A stretch of 64,000 nt of DNA from Jannaschia sp. W003. Lineage in GTDB: Bacteria > Pseudomonadota > Alphaproteobacteria > Rhodobacterales > Rhodobacteraceae. Of this stretch, positions 33,472 through 43,519 are shown piece by piece (position 1 is the first letter of the stretch; each line of letters begins with the position of its first letter). The translations under genes were made by a program, and so were the position numbers. The notes beneath the pieces were generated by a model that saw only the letters and a list, made by a program, of their open reading frames with translations, ran no database searches and had not been told where the DNA came from. The stretch is from contig NZ_CP083539.1 in NCBI RefSeq assembly GCF_025144335.1, positions 869,501-933,500 of the forward strand, read 5' to 3'.

Positions 33472-35804
33472 CGGCGGAGGGTCCGCAGCAGCCGCTCGGG
33501 CGTGGCGGGGGCGTCGAGCGAAGGATAATCCGCGCGCGTGGCCGCGACCGCGTCGGACAACGCCAGGAACGCGCTGATACCGTGCATGAAGGGCGGCTCG
33601 CCAACGGCCTTGGAGCGGTAGATGGTCTCCTCGCGGTTCGGCGCATCCCACAGGTGGACGTGGAACGCCTCGGGCGCGTCGGAGGCGCAGGGGATCTTGT
33701 AGGTCGAGGGCGCGTGGGTGCGCAGGCGCCCCTTCGCGTCCCAGACGAGTTCCTCCATGGTGAGCCAGCCGTAGCCCTGGATCAGCCCGCCCTCGATCTG
33801 GCCGACGTCGAGGGCCGGGTTCAGCGAGGCGCCCGCGTCGTGGAGCACGTCCGTCCGCAGGAGGCGGTTCTCGCCGGTCGCCACGTCCAGCACGACCTCG
33901 GAGCAGGACACGCCGTAGGCGAAGTAGTAGAAGGGGCGGCCCCGTCCGGCGGCCCGGTCCCACTTGATCTCGGGCGTAGCGTAGAAGCCCGTGGCCGAGA
34001 GCGGCACGCGCCCCGCGTAGGCCTTCGCGGCGGCCTCGTCGAAGCCGTAGTCGGCGCCGGCCACGCGGACGCGGTCGTCCTCGAAGCGCACGCTCGCAGG
34101 GTCGGCCTGATGCTCGGCTGCCAGGAAGTCGGCGATGCGCGCGCGGATCGCGTCGCAGGCGCGGGCCACGGCCATGCCGTTGAGGTCGGCTCCCGAGGAG
34201 GCCGCGGTGGCCGAGGTGTTGGGCACCTTCATCGTGTCGGTCGCGGTGATCCGTACGCGCGCCGGGTCGCATCCGAAGCGCGCGGCGGCGACCTGCATGA
34301 CCTTGGAATGGAGCCCCTGGCCCATCTCGGTCCCGCCGTGGTTCAGGTGCACCGAGCCGTCGGCGTAGACGTGCACCAGCGCCCCCGCCTGGTTGAGGTG
34401 GGTGAGCGTGAACGAGATGCCGAACTTCACCGGCGTCAGGGCGATCCCGCGCTTGAGATGCGCGTTCGCCGCGTTCCAGTCCCGCACTGCCGCCCGCCGC
34501 TGCGCGTAGTCGCAGCGCGCCGCGAGATCCTCGGTCATGGCATGGAGCGGGAAGTCCGTGACGTCCTGCCCGTAATGCGTGGTCCCCGTCTTGCCGGCGC
34601 CCGTCTTTGCTTCGGAAATACCTCGGGGGTCCGGGGGCTGGCCCCCGGCGCCCTCCACCCCCGCCTCCGGGTAGTAGTTCAGCCGCCGCACCTCCAACGG
34701 ATCGCGCCCGACGGCGTGGGCCACGTGGTCGAGCACCCGCTCGATCCCCAGCATCCCCTGCGGCCCCCCGAACCCCCGGAAGGCCGTCGCCGACTGATGG
34801 TTGGTGCGCAGCCGCCAGGAGGTGATCTCCATGGCCGGCACGTCGTAGGCGTTGTCGGCGTGGAGCATGGCCCGGTCAGCCACGGGCAGCGACAGGTCCT
34901 GTGACCAACCGCAGCGCACCCAGTGGCGGAAGCGCACCGCCGCGAGGCGGCCGGCGTCGTCGAAGCCCGCCTCGTAGGCGATGCGGAAGTCGTGGCGCTT
35001 GCCGGTGACAACGAAGTCGTCGTCGCGGTCGTAGCGCATGCGGCAGGCCCGGCCGGTCAGGCGCGCGGCGAGGGCGCAGGCGATGGCCAGCGCGTTCCCC
35101 TGGCTCTCCTTGCCGCCGAAGCCGCCGCCCATGCGCCGCACCTCGGAGCGCACCGCGTGCATGGGCACGCCGAGCGCGTCGGACACTTTGTGCTGGATCT
35201 CGGTGGGGTGCTGGGTCGAGGTGACCACATGGCAGTCGCCCGCCTCGCCGGGCATGGCGAGCGCGGCGTGACCCTCGAGGTAGAAGTGCTCCTGCCCGCC
35301 GATCTCGATGGTGCCCTCGACGCGGTGCGGCGCGGAGGCCAGCCCCGCCGCCACGTCGCCCCGGCCCCAGCGGCGGGGGCCGCCGTCGAACCAGCTCTCG
35401 GCGGCGAGGGCGTCCTCGACCGTCAGGATCGGCGCCTCCTCGGTCACCGTCTCGCGGTGCAGGCGCGCGGCGGCGCGGGCCTCGCGGTGCGAGCGGGCGA
35501 CCACGAGGTAGAGCGGCTGGCCGGCGTAGTGGATCGGGCCGGTGCAGAGCAGCGGCTCGTCCCCGAGGCTGGGCGAGCAGTCGGGCATGGGGTCGAGGTC
35601 GGCGGCCTCGATCACCGCCACCACGCCGGGGGCGCGGCGGACGGCGTCGAGGTCTAGCGCGTCGAGCGTGCCACGCGCGGTCTCCGACAGGCCGAAGGCG
35701 AGGTGCAGGCACCCCTCGGGGGCGGGCACGTCGTCGGTGTAGCGCGCCGCGCCGGTTACGTGGAGGCGGGCGCTCTCGTGGGGAAGCGGCTTGGCGACGG
35801 TCAC
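33468..35804 (-). CDS. xdhB: Xanthine dehydrogenase, molybdopterin-binding subunit
   Basis: This 778-residue protein starts at a GTG overlapping the xdhA stop (GTGA). Molybdenum-site blocks are GGGFGGKE (226-233), AFRGFGGPQ (341-349), [13 protein letters not shown] near 505 and the catalytic-glutamate block VGEPPFMHG near residue 741. It oxidises hypoxanthine and xanthine to urate. Residues about 383-405 between LNYYPEAG and THYGQDV form an insert that is encoded by copy E of the dispersed repeat and is not expected in the family. All catalytic blocks are intact, so activity may survive. Confidence 0.95.
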   Translation of the reverse strand: MTVAKPLPHESARLHVTGAARYTDDVPAPEGCLHLAFGLSETARGTLDALDLDAVRRAPGVVAVIEAADLDPMPDCSPSLGDEPLLCTGPIHYAGQPLYLVVARSHREARAAARLHRETVTEEAPILTVEDALAAESWFDGGPRRWGRGDVAAGLASAPHRVEGTIEIGGQEHFYLEGHAALAMPGEAGDCHVVTSTQHPTEIQHKVSDALGVPMHAVRSEVRRMGGGFGGKESQGNALAIACALAARLTGRACRMRYDRDDDFVVTGKRHDFRIAYEAGFDDAGRLAAVRFRHWVRCGWSQDLSLPVADRAMLHADNAYDVPAMEITSWRLRTNHQSATAFRGFGGPQGMLGIERVLDHVAHAVGRDPLEVRRLNYYPEAGVEGAGGQPPDPRGISEAKTGAGKTGTTHYGQDVTDFPLHAMTEDLAARCDYAQRRAAVRDWNAANAHLKRGIALTPVKFGISFTLTHLNQAGALVHVYADGSVHLNHGGTEMGQGLHSKVMQVAAARFGCDPARVRITATDTMKVPNTSATAASSGADLNGMAVARACDAIRARIADFLAAEHQADPASVRFEDDRVRVAGADYGFDEAAAKAYAGRVPLSATGFYATPEIKWDRAAGRGRPFYYFAYGVSCSEVVLDVATGENRLLRTDVLHDAGASLNPALDVGQIEGGLIQGYGWLTMEELVWDAKGRLRTHAPSTYKIPCASDAPEAFHVHLWDAPNREETIYRSKAVGEPPFMHGISAFLALSDAVAATRADYPSLDAPATPERLLRTLRR
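34600..34652 (-). repeat. Dispersed AAATACCTC element, copy E, in frame inside xdhB
   Basis: On the plus strand it reads GTCTTTGCTTCGGAAATACC then TCGGGGGTCC and the hairpin CCGGGGGC/GCCCCCGG (34631-34648). It is translated on the minus strand as about 20 residues ([19 protein letters not shown]) within XdhB. The strand given is that of the host gene. Confidence 0.8.
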
Positions 35805-37180
35805 GGGCGCACCTCCAGGATCGACGGGGCGCCGGAGCGCTCGCGGAACGCGCGCAAGAGCATCCCCTCGCAGGCCATGAGGCGGTATTCGGCGGAGGCG
35901 CGCATGTCCGAGAGGGGCTGGAAGTCCTCGGCGAAGAGGGGCGCGGCGGCGGCGAAGCTGGCCTCCTCGAAGGGCTGGCCCTCCAGCGCCGCCTCCACGG
36001 CGCGAGCGCGCGCGGGAATGCCGGCCATGCCGCCGAAGGCAACGCGCACGCCGCGGAGCGTGCCGTCCTCCACGGGCAGGCGGAACGCGCCGCAGACCGC
36101 CGAGATGTCCTGGTCGAAGCGCTTGGACAGCTTCTGCACCGACAGCGCGTCGGGCTGGCGGGGGATCGTGACGCGCTCAACGAACTCGCCGGGGCGGCGA
36201 TCCTGCTTGCCGTATTCGAGGAAGAAGTCCTCCAGCGGCATCGCCCGCCGCTCGTTCCCGCGTCGCAGGTGCAGCGTGGCGCCGAGCGCGATCAGCGGCG
36301 GGGGGCTGTCGCCGATGGGCGACCCGTTGGCGACGTTGCCGCCCAAGGTAGCGGCCGAGCGCACCTGCACCGAGCCATAGCGGCGCAGGAGCTCCGCGAA
36401 GGCGGGGAAGTGGGGGGCGAGGGCGTGGCGCAGGGTCTCCATATCGGTGAGGGCGCCGATCTCGATGGCGTCGCCGGTGACCTCGACGCCGCGCAGGTCG
36501 TCGCAGTCGGCCAGGAAGGCGACCGGGCCGAGGTCGCGGAACTGCTTCGTGACCCAGAGGCCGACGTCGGTGGCGCCGGCGACGAGGGTGGCGTCGGGGT
36601 TGGCGAGATACCAGTCGGCGAGCGCGTCGGCGGATGTGGGGCAGGCGGGGGCCGGCCCCCGCGCCCCCGAGGTATTTTCGGCAGGATGAGGGAGGGGGGC
36701 GTCGCGCATGTGGTCGGGGACCGGGAGGTCGGCGGCGGCCTCGGCGGCGCGCAGGATGGGGGCGTAGCCGGTGCAGCGGCAGAGGTTGCCGGCGATCTGA
36801 TCGGCGTGGTCGGTCCGGCCGTTGAGGTGCGCGCAGGCCATCGTGGTGACGAAGCCGGGGGTGCAGAAGCCGCACTGCGACCCGTGGTGCTCGATCATGG
36901 CCTCCTGCACCGGGTGCAGCGTGCCGTCGGGCGCGGCGATGCCTTCGACGGTGCGGACCGCGCGGCCGCGGAGCTGGGGCATGAAGAGGATGCAGGCGTT
37001 CAGGGGGCGAGCGCCGCGCGCATCCGTGACGACCACCGAGCAGGCGCCGCAGTCGCCCTCGTTGCAGCCCTCCTTGGTGCCCGTCAGGCCGCGGGCGCGC
37101 AGCCAGTCGAGAAGGGTGACGGTGGGGTCGTCGATGCGGGCCGTGACGGCCTCGCCGTTGAGGCGGAACGGGATCTCCAT
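35801..37180 (-). CDS. xdhA: Xanthine dehydrogenase, FAD/iron-sulfur subunit
   Basis: This 459-residue protein starts at ATG 37180. The N-terminal 2Fe-2S ferredoxin domain has Cys 39, 44, 47 and 63 (CNEGDCGAC), the second cluster domain has Cys 103, 106, 134 and 136 (CGFC, CRC), and an FAD-binding domain follows ([22 protein letters not shown]). This is the bacterial split-subunit form. Residues about 161-181 in the linker between the second cluster and the FAD domain ([11 protein letters not shown], then ARGPAPACP) derive from copy F of the dispersed repeat. It is the first gene of the purine operon, divergent from dnaE. Confidence 0.95.
   Translation of the reverse strand: MEIPFRLNGEAVTARIDDPTVTLLDWLRARGLTGTKEGCNEGDCGACSVVVTDARGARPLNACILFMPQLRGRAVRTVEGIAAPDGTLHPVQEAMIEHHGSQCGFCTPGFVTTMACAHLNGRTDHADQIAGNLCRCTGYAPILRAAEAAADLPVPDHMRDAPLPHPAENTSGARGPAPACPTSADALADWYLANPDATLVAGATDVGLWVTKQFRDLGPVAFLADCDDLRGVEVTGDAIEIGALTDMETLRHALAPHFPAFAELLRRYGSVQVRSAATLGGNVANGSPIGDSPPPLIALGATLHLRRGNERRAMPLEDFFLEYGKQDRRPGEFVERVTIPRQPDALSVQKLSKRFDQDISAVCGAFRLPVEDGTLRGVRVAFGGMAGIPARARAVEAALEGQPFEEASFAAAAPLFAEDFQPLSDMRASAEYRLMACEGMLLRAFRERSGAPSILEVRP
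36643..36702 (-). repeat. Dispersed AAATACCTC element, copy F, in frame inside xdhA
   Basis: The plus strand reads CGGGGGCCGGCCCCCG (hairpin 36647-36660), then CCCCCGAGGTATTTTCGGCA and GGATGAGGGAGG, the reverse complement of the family core. It is translated in the XdhA linker without breaking the frame. The strand given is that of the host gene. Confidence 0.8.
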
Positions 37181-37377
37181 GGAAGTGGTCCGCCGCGTTA
37201 CCGGTCCGTCCCGTGGCTCCCCCCCGATGCGGCGTAGGGGGGGCGGGTGCGGTCCACTAGAGAACGCGAAGGCGGGTTTGGCAACCCGGTGCGGCGCCCC
37301 GGTCACGGCGACGCGAAAGCTGGGGAGAACCCGAGGCGCCGCTTCAAGATGCGGGGGGCGGGGGCTATCTAAGATTC

Positions 37378-40300
37378 ATGCCCAGACCTGCCGGATTCGT
37401 CCACCTCCGCCTCCACACCGAGTACTCGCTGCTGGAGGGCGCGGTGCGCCTCAAGAAGCTGCCCGAGCTGGTGGCGCGGGCGGACATGCCGGCCGTGGCC
37501 GTCACCGAGACCAACAACATGTTCTCGGCGCTCGAGGCCGCCTCGGCGCTAGCGGGGCGCGGGGTGCAGCCGATCATGGGCTGCCAGGTCGACCTGATGC
37601 ACGACCCCGCCGAGCCGGGGCAGCGCCCCCGCCCGCCCGCGCCCGTGGTGCTGCTGGCCAAGGACGAGCGCGGCTACGAGAACCTGATGAAGCTCAACTC
37701 GTGCCTCTACCTCGCACGACCCGAGATGGCGCCGCAGGTCACGGTCGAGGAGTTGGAGCGCCACGGCGAGGGGCTGATCTGCCTGACGGGCGGACCCGAC
37801 GGGGCGATCGGGCGCCTGGTCGCGGCGGGGCAGGAGGCCAAGGCCGAGAACCTCCTCGGCCGTCTCCACGGCATCTTCGGCGACCGCCTGTATGTCGAGC
37901 TGCAGCGCCACCGCGAGGCCGAGCCGACCGAGCGCTTCCACGTGGAGCAGGCCTACGCCCGCGGCCTGCCCCTGGTCGCCACCAACGACGTCTACTTCGA
38001 CAAGCGGGACATGCACGAGGCGCACGACGCGCTCCTGTGCATCGCCCAGGGCGCCTACGTGGACCAGCAGGCCGAGCGTCGGCGCCTGACGCCCGAGCAC
38101 CGCTTCAAGACCGCCTCGGAGATGGCCACGCTGTTCGCGGACCTGCCTGAGGCGGTGGAGAACACCCTCGAGATCGCCCGCCGCTGCGCTTTCAAGGCCT
38201 ACGGGCGCGACCCGATCCTGCCCAAGTTCGCCGACGACGAGGTGGCCGAGCTGCGTCGCCAGTCCGAGGAGGGCCTGCGCGCCCGCCTCGCCGTCATCCC
38301 CCACGCCGCCCCCGTCGAGGCGTACGAGCGGCGCCTAGACTACGAGTTGGGCGTGATCGAGGGCATGGGGTTCCCGGGCTACTTCCTGATCGTGGCCGAC
38401 TTCATCAAGTGGGCCAAGGAGCAGGGCATTCCCGTGGGTCCGGGCCGCGGATCGGGGGCGGGCAGCCTGGTGGCCTACGCCCTGACCGTCACCGACCTCG
38501 ACCCCCTGCGCTACAACCTGCTGTTCGAGCGCTTCCTGAACCCCGAGCGCGTGTCGATGCCGGACTTCGACATCGACTTCTGCATGGACCGCCGCGAGGA
38601 GGTCATCCGCTACGTGCAGGGCAAGTACGGCGACGACCGGGTGGGCCAGATCATCACCTTCGGCGCGCTCTTGTCCAAGGCCGCCGTGCGCGACGTGGGC
38701 CGCGTGCTCGGCATGCCCTACGGCCAGTGCGACCAGCTCTCCAAGATGATCCCCGTGGAGGGCGTGAAGCCCGTTTCGATCACCAAGGCCCTGGCCGACG
38801 AGCCGCGCCTTCGCGAGGCCTGCGCCGTGTCCGAGCAGGACCGCCGCGAGGGGCGCACCAACCCCGTGAAGCGCCTCATGGACTTCGCCGAGAAGCTGGA
38901 GGGGCTGCTGCGCAACGCCTCGACCCACGCCGCGGGCGTGGTGATCGGGGACCGGCCCCTCGACGAGCTGGTGCCGCTCTACAAGGACCCCCGGTCCGAC
39001 ATGCCGGCCACCCAGTTCAACATGAAGTGGGTCGAGAAGGCCGGTCTGGTGAAGTTCGACTTCCTCGGCCTCAAGACGCTCACGCAGGTGCAGAACGCCG
39101 TGGACCTGATCCGCGCGCAAGGAAGGGACCTCCACGTCGCCGCCGACGGCCGCGCGATCTACGCGCCCGCCGAAGGCACCGAGAACGACATCGCCGCGAT
39201 CCCGCTGGACGACGAGGGCGCCTACCGCGTCTACTCCTCCGCCAACACCGTGGCCGTGTTCCAGGTGGAATCCACGGGCATGATGGACGCGCTGCGGCGC
39301 ATGAAGCCCACCTGCATCGAGGACATCGTGGCGCTGGTGGCGCTCTACCGCCCCGGCCCGATGGAGAACATCCCGAAGTACTGCGAGGTCAAGAACGGCC
39401 TGTCGCAGCGCGACCGCCTCCACCCCCTGATCGACGACATCCTGGACGAGACCCAGGGCATCATCGTCTACCAGGAGCAGGTGATGGAGATCGCCCGGAA
39501 GATGGCGGGCTACAGCTTGGGCGGTGCCGACCTCCTGCGCCGGGCCATGGGCAAGAAGATCCAGGCCGAGATGGACGCCCAGCGGCCCCTGTTCCTGGAG
39601 GGCGCCGCGAAGAACGGCGTCGACAAGGACAAGGCGATGGAGGTCTGGAACCTCCTCGACAAGTTCGCGAACTACGGCTTCAACAAGTCCCACGCCGCCG
39701 CCTACGCCGTGGTCAGCTACCAGACCGCCTGGCTCAAGGCGAACCACCCGGTCGAGTTCATGGCCGGGATCATGAACAGCGACATCCACCTCACCGACAA
39801 GCTGGCCGTCTACGCCGAGGAGGTCCGCAAGTCCCCCGACCGCGGCGGCCTCGGGCTCGAGATCGTGCCGCCTTGCGTGAACCGCTCCGAGGCCTGCTTC
39901 TCCGTGCGGGACGGCGCGCTGGTGTATGGCCTCGGCGCCCTCAAGAACGTGGGCGTCGACGCCATGGGGCTGGTGGTCGAGGGGCGGGCGGGCAAGCCCT
40001 TCGCCACGCTGCACGACTTCGCCCGGCGCGTGGACCTCAAGCGGGTGGGCAAGCGCTCGCTCGAGATGCTGGCGCGGGCCGGGGCCTTCGACGGGATCGA
40101 CCCGAACCGGGCGCGCGTCCTCGACGCGCTGGATGCGCTGGTGGCCTACTCGGCGGCGATCCACGAGCAGCGCGGCTCGAACCAGGTCAGCCTCTTCGGC
40201 GAGGCCGGCGCCGACCTGCCCGAGCCGCGCATCGGGGGCCGCGACGACTGGCTGCCCGCCGAGCGCCTGGGCGAGGAGTTCAAGGCGATCGGCTTCTACC

Positions 40301-40899
40301 TCTCGGGCCACCCGCTCGACGACTACATGACTGCGCTGCGGCGCAAGGAGGTGAAGACCCTCGCGCAGCTTCAGCAGGAGACCGCGCGCGGCCCCGTGGT
40401 GGGCAAGCTGGCGGGCATCGTCTCCTCCCGTCAGGAGCGCAAGTCGGCGCGCGGCAACCGCTTCGCCTTCCTGCAGGCGAGCGATCCCACCGGCGCCTAC
40501 GAGTGCATGGTGTTCTCGGACACGCTGGATGCCTCGCGCCAGCACCTGGAGCCGGGCTCCAAGGTGATCCTGCAGGTCGAGGCGCAGCAGGAGTCGGACC
40601 AGCTCAAGCTGCTCTGCCGGGGCGTCACGCCCATGGACGAGGCGGTGGCCGCGGGCGCCGCCGCCGGCCTGCGGGTGTTCCTGGAGGAGGCGGGCGGCCT
40701 CGGCGCGCTGTCGGGCCTCCTGGAGCGGCTCAAGGCCGACCGCTCGATCCGCACCCGCGGCCCGCTGCACCTGTGCCTGCTCGATGACGGGCTGCCCGGC
40801 GAGGTGGAGCTGGAGTTGCCGGGCCTGTGGCCCGTGAACCCGCAGGTGAAGGGAGCGCTGCGCTCCCTGCCGGGTGTGGCCACCGTCGAGGAGGTCTGA
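37378..40899 (+). CDS. dnaE: DNA polymerase III alpha subunit
   Basis: This 1173-residue replicative polymerase starts at ATG 37378. It has an N-terminal PHP domain (FVHLRLHTEYSLLEGA), the palm with catalytic aspartates in PDFDIDFCMDRR near residue 400, a GRGSGAGSLVAYAL block just before it, NKSHAAAYAVVSYQTAWLK near 765, and an OB fold near residues 1000-1075. Length and domain order are those of DnaE, not the error-prone DnaE2/ImuC. It is divergent from the purine operon with 197 bp between them, in which I see no convincing regulatory site. Confidence 0.97.
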   Translation: MPRPAGFVHLRLHTEYSLLEGAVRLKKLPELVARADMPAVAVTETNNMFSALEAASALAGRGVQPIMGCQVDLMHDPAEPGQRPRPPAPVVLLAKDERGYENLMKLNSCLYLARPEMAPQVTVEELERHGEGLICLTGGPDGAIGRLVAAGQEAKAENLLGRLHGIFGDRLYVELQRHREAEPTERFHVEQAYARGLPLVATNDVYFDKRDMHEAHDALLCIAQGAYVDQQAERRRLTPEHRFKTASEMATLFADLPEAVENTLEIARRCAFKAYGRDPILPKFADDEVAELRRQSEEGLRARLAVIPHAAPVEAYERRLDYELGVIEGMGFPGYFLIVADFIKWAKEQGIPVGPGRGSGAGSLVAYALTVTDLDPLRYNLLFERFLNPERVSMPDFDIDFCMDRREEVIRYVQGKYGDDRVGQIITFGALLSKAAVRDVGRVLGMPYGQCDQLSKMIPVEGVKPVSITKALADEPRLREACAVSEQDRREGRTNPVKRLMDFAEKLEGLLRNASTHAAGVVIGDRPLDELVPLYKDPRSDMPATQFNMKWVEKAGLVKFDFLGLKTLTQVQNAVDLIRAQGRDLHVAADGRAIYAPAEGTENDIAAIPLDDEGAYRVYSSANTVAVFQVESTGMMDALRRMKPTCIEDIVALVALYRPGPMENIPKYCEVKNGLSQRDRLHPLIDDILDETQGIIVYQEQVMEIARKMAGYSLGGADLLRRAMGKKIQAEMDAQRPLFLEGAAKNGVDKDKAMEVWNLLDKFANYGFNKSHAAAYAVVSYQTAWLKANHPVEFMAGIMNSDIHLTDKLAVYAEEVRKSPDRGGLGLEIVPPCVNRSEACFSVRDGALVYGLGALKNVGVDAMGLVVEGRAGKPFATLHDFARRVDLKRVGKRSLEMLARAGAFDGIDPNRARVLDALDALVAYSAAIHEQRGSNQVSLFGEAGADLPEPRIGGRDDWLPAERLGEEFKAIGFYLSGHPLDDYMTALRRKEVKTLAQLQQETARGPVVGKLAGIVSSRQERKSARGNRFAFLQASDPTGAYECMVFSDTLDASRQHLEPGSKVILQVEAQQESDQLKLLCRGVTPMDEAVAAGAAAGLRVFLEEAGGLGALSGLLERLKADRSIRTRGPLHLCLLDDGLPGEVELELPGLWPVNPQVKGALRSLPGVATVEEV

Positions 40900-41052
40900 G
40901 CGTGCCCGATCCCCGCGCATTCTCGGCGAATGCGCGCTTCGATCCTAACCGCCTCGCAAGACCCGCCTGATAGCCGGGCGCCGTCCGATCCACCGATCGG
41001 GGCGCCACGCCCGACCTCCGGCCGCGCCCCGCCGCGCCGGAGTGCCGCCGTC

Positions 41053-42822
41053 ATGCCCGTCGTCGCCGATCACACCGCCCTCCTGGCCATCAACGACCTC
41101 GCCACCGCGCGCTGGAACGCGGGCGGCCCGCTCGGCAACGGCACGGTGGTGACCTACAGCTTCGCGCGCGGCACGGCGCTGCCCTCGCCGTCGGAGATGC
41201 ACTACGGCGCCAGCGCCGCCGCGCCCCTGAACGCCGTGCGGCGCGCCCACTTCCGCGAGGCGCTCGACGCCTTCTCGGACGTGACGGGGCTGGTCTTCGC
41301 CGAGGTCCCCCTCGCGGCGGACCCCATGATCGAGGCGTTCGCGCCCTCGGGACTGAGCGGCACCTCGGCCTACGCGAACTACCCCTGGGCCACGGCCACC
41401 GCGGCGGGCACCAGCGACGTGGCCCTGGGCATGGGCGGGAACTGGTCGCCCGGCTCCTGGCAGTTCACCATCCTCATGCACGAGATCGGCCACGCGCTCG
41501 GCCTGCAGCATTCCCACGACGGCAGCCGCACCCTCGCCGCGCGCCTCGACGACCACGGCCACACGGTGATGAGCTACAACTACGTCGGCCGCCATCCGCG
41601 CGAGCTGGCGGAGCTGGACGCCGCGGCGCTCCGGCACCTCTACGGCCCCGGCACGGGCGAGGACTGGACGGCGCGCTGGAACGCGGGCGCGCGCCGCGTC
41701 GAGGTGGAGCTGGGCGACGGCGCCGACCGCCTCATCGCCCCCCACGCCCGCAGCGCGGTCGACGGCGGCGGCGGCGCGGACCGGCTCACGGGGCGCGGGC
41801 GGGCGGACATGCTCGACGGGGGCGCGGGCGACGACGTTCTGCGCGGCGCGGGCGGCAACGACCTCCTGCGCGGCGGCGCGGGGCGCGACCGGCTGCTGGG
41901 CGACGCGGGCCGCGACCGGCTGGAGGGCGGCGAGGGGCGCGACACGCTGGCCGGCGGCGCCGACGTGGACCGCCTCGCCGGAGGTGCCAACGACGACCGG
42001 CTGTTCGGCAACGCGGGCAACGACCGGCTCGACGGCGGCGGCGGCGGGGACCGGATGGAGGGCGGCGGCGGGCGCGACCTCCTGACCGGGGGCGCCGGCG
42101 GCGACACGCTGATCGGCAACACCGGCGACGACACCATCGGCGGCGGCGCGGGCGACGACCGCTTGTCGGGCGGGGCGGGGCACGACCGCCTGCTCGGCAA
42201 CGCCGGCGCGGACCGCCTCACCGGGGCGGGGGGGCACGACACGATGATCGGCGGGCTCGGCGACGACCGGCTCGTGGGCGGCGCGGGCGACGACCGGCTG
42301 GACGGCGGCCGGGGCGACGACTTCCTCAACGGGGAGACGGGGCGCGACCGCGTGCGCGGCGGCGCGGGCGACGACACGCTCCACGGCGGCGGCGGCGACG
42401 ACGTGCTCTCGGGCGGCTCGGGCGCGGACCGGCTGTCGGGCACCTCCGGCCACGACCGGCTCTTCGGCTGGTCCGGCGCGGACCGCTTGAACGGCGGCCC
42501 GGGCGACGACACCCTGTCGGGCGGCACGGGCGACGACACGCTTCGGGGCGGGGCGGGCGACGACGTTCTCTCGGGCGGGACGGGCGCCGACGTCCACCAC
42601 TACGACGGCGGGCGCGACCGGGTCACGGGCTGGGGCGCCGACGACACGCTCTGGGTCGACGCCGGCGCGCTGGGCTTGCGCGGCTGGAGCGCGGAGCGCG
42701 TGGTCGCGCACGCCCGTGCGGTGGACGGCGACATGGTGATCGACTTCGGCGGCGGCAACGCGCTGACCTTCGCGGGCGTGGAGGACCCCGCCGCGCTGCG
42801 CGGCGACGTGGTCCTGTCCTGA
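41053..42822 (+). CDS. Serralysin-like M10 metalloprotease with RTX repeats
   Basis: This 589-residue protein starts at ATG 41053 (GGAG about 10 bases upstream); an ATG at 40930 would add 41 Pro/Arg-rich residues of doubtful value. The zinc site is HEIGHALGLQH (143-153) with the Met-turn MSY (173-175). From about residue 235 to 520 run some 17 tandem RTX nonapeptide units of the form GGxGxDxLx, many with Arg at the variable position (GRDRL, GDDRL). Such proteins lack a Sec signal and leave by type I secretion, with calcium folding the repeats outside the cell. No type I exporter genes are in the window. Confidence 0.88.
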   Translation: MPVVADHTALLAINDLATARWNAGGPLGNGTVVTYSFARGTALPSPSEMHYGASAAAPLNAVRRAHFREALDAFSDVTGLVFAEVPLAADPMIEAFAPSGLSGTSAYANYPWATATAAGTSDVALGMGGNWSPGSWQFTILMHEIGHALGLQHSHDGSRTLAARLDDHGHTVMSYNYVGRHPRELAELDAAALRHLYGPGTGEDWTARWNAGARRVEVELGDGADRLIAPHARSAVDGGGGADRLTGRGRADMLDGGAGDDVLRGAGGNDLLRGGAGRDRLLGDAGRDRLEGGEGRDTLAGGADVDRLAGGANDDRLFGNAGNDRLDGGGGGDRMEGGGGRDLLTGGAGGDTLIGNTGDDTIGGGAGDDRLSGGAGHDRLLGNAGADRLTGAGGHDTMIGGLGDDRLVGGAGDDRLDGGRGDDFLNGETGRDRVRGGAGDDTLHGGGGDDVLSGGSGADRLSGTSGHDRLFGWSGADRLNGGPGDDTLSGGTGDDTLRGGAGDDVLSGGTGADVHHYDGGRDRVTGWGADDTLWVDAGALGLRGWSAERVVAHARAVDGDMVIDFGGGNALTFAGVEDPAALRGDVVLS

Positions 42823-42829
42823 GGGCGTC

Positions 42830-43519
42830 TCAGTTCGCCGCGAGCCGAGGCGCGAGCCGCTCCATCTCGGCCCGCCGCTCCTCGGTCCAGGGCGCCGCGC
42901 GCGAGCGGAACAAGGTGGCCTGGCTGGCGTGGATCAGCCCGTCGCGCAGCACCTTGAGGTGGTTCGCGCGCAGGGTCTCGCCGGTCGAGGTGATGTCGGC
43001 GATGGCCTCGGCGGTGCCGTTCAGCACCGTGCCCTCGGTGGCGCCCTGGCTGTCCACCAGCGCGTAGTCCGCCACCTGCGCCTCGCGCAGGAACTCGCGC
43101 ACCAGCCGGTGGTACTTCGTGGCGATCCGCAGGCGGTGCCCGTGGGCGGCGCGGAAGGCCGCGGCCACCGCGTCGAGGTCGTCGAGCGTGTCGCAGTCGG
43201 TCCAGCAGGCAGGGACGGCGAGCACGAGGTCGGCCTGACCGAAGCCCATCGAGGCCACGGTCTCGACCCGCTCGGCCCAGCCCACCACGCCCTCGCGCAC
43301 GAGGTCCGAGCCGGTGACGCCGAGGTGCAGGCGCCCCGCCGCCAGCTCGCGCGGGATCTCGCCCGCCGAGAGCAGCACCAGCGCCACCTCGGCGCCGTCC
43401 ACCCGGCCCGCGTACTCGCGCTCCGAGCCGGTGCGCTCCAGCGTGAGGCCGCGCTGGCCGAACCAGTCGAAGGTCTTGTCCATGAGTCGCCCCTTGGACG
43501 GCACGCCGAGACGGATCAC
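42830..43519 (-). CDS. hisG: ATP phosphoribosyltransferase, short form
   Basis: This 229-residue protein starts at a GTG overlapping the hisZ stop (GTGA, 43516-43519). [11 protein letters not shown] at the start, GVTGSDLV near 88 and the phosphoribosyl pyrophosphate loop DSQGATEGTVLNGT near 155 mark the catalytic subunit. The short form lacks the C-terminal regulatory domain and needs HisZ, encoded just upstream. It starts histidine biosynthesis from ATP and PRPP. Confidence 0.96.
   Translation of the reverse strand: MIRLGVPSKGRLMDKTFDWFGQRGLTLERTGSEREYAGRVDGAEVALVLLSAGEIPRELAAGRLHLGVTGSDLVREGVVGWAERVETVASMGFGQADLVLAVPACWTDCDTLDDLDAVAAAFRAAHGHRLRIATKYHRLVREFLREAQVADYALVDSQGATEGTVLNGTAEAIADITSTGETLRANHLKVLRDGLIHASQATLFRSRAAPWTEERRAEMERLAPRLAAN

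Noticed and set aside
41755-42580. Regularly spaced repeats that might suggest a CRISPR-like or satellite array
   Set aside because: They encode RTX nonapeptide repeats in frame within a secreted protease and vary as protein repeats do.
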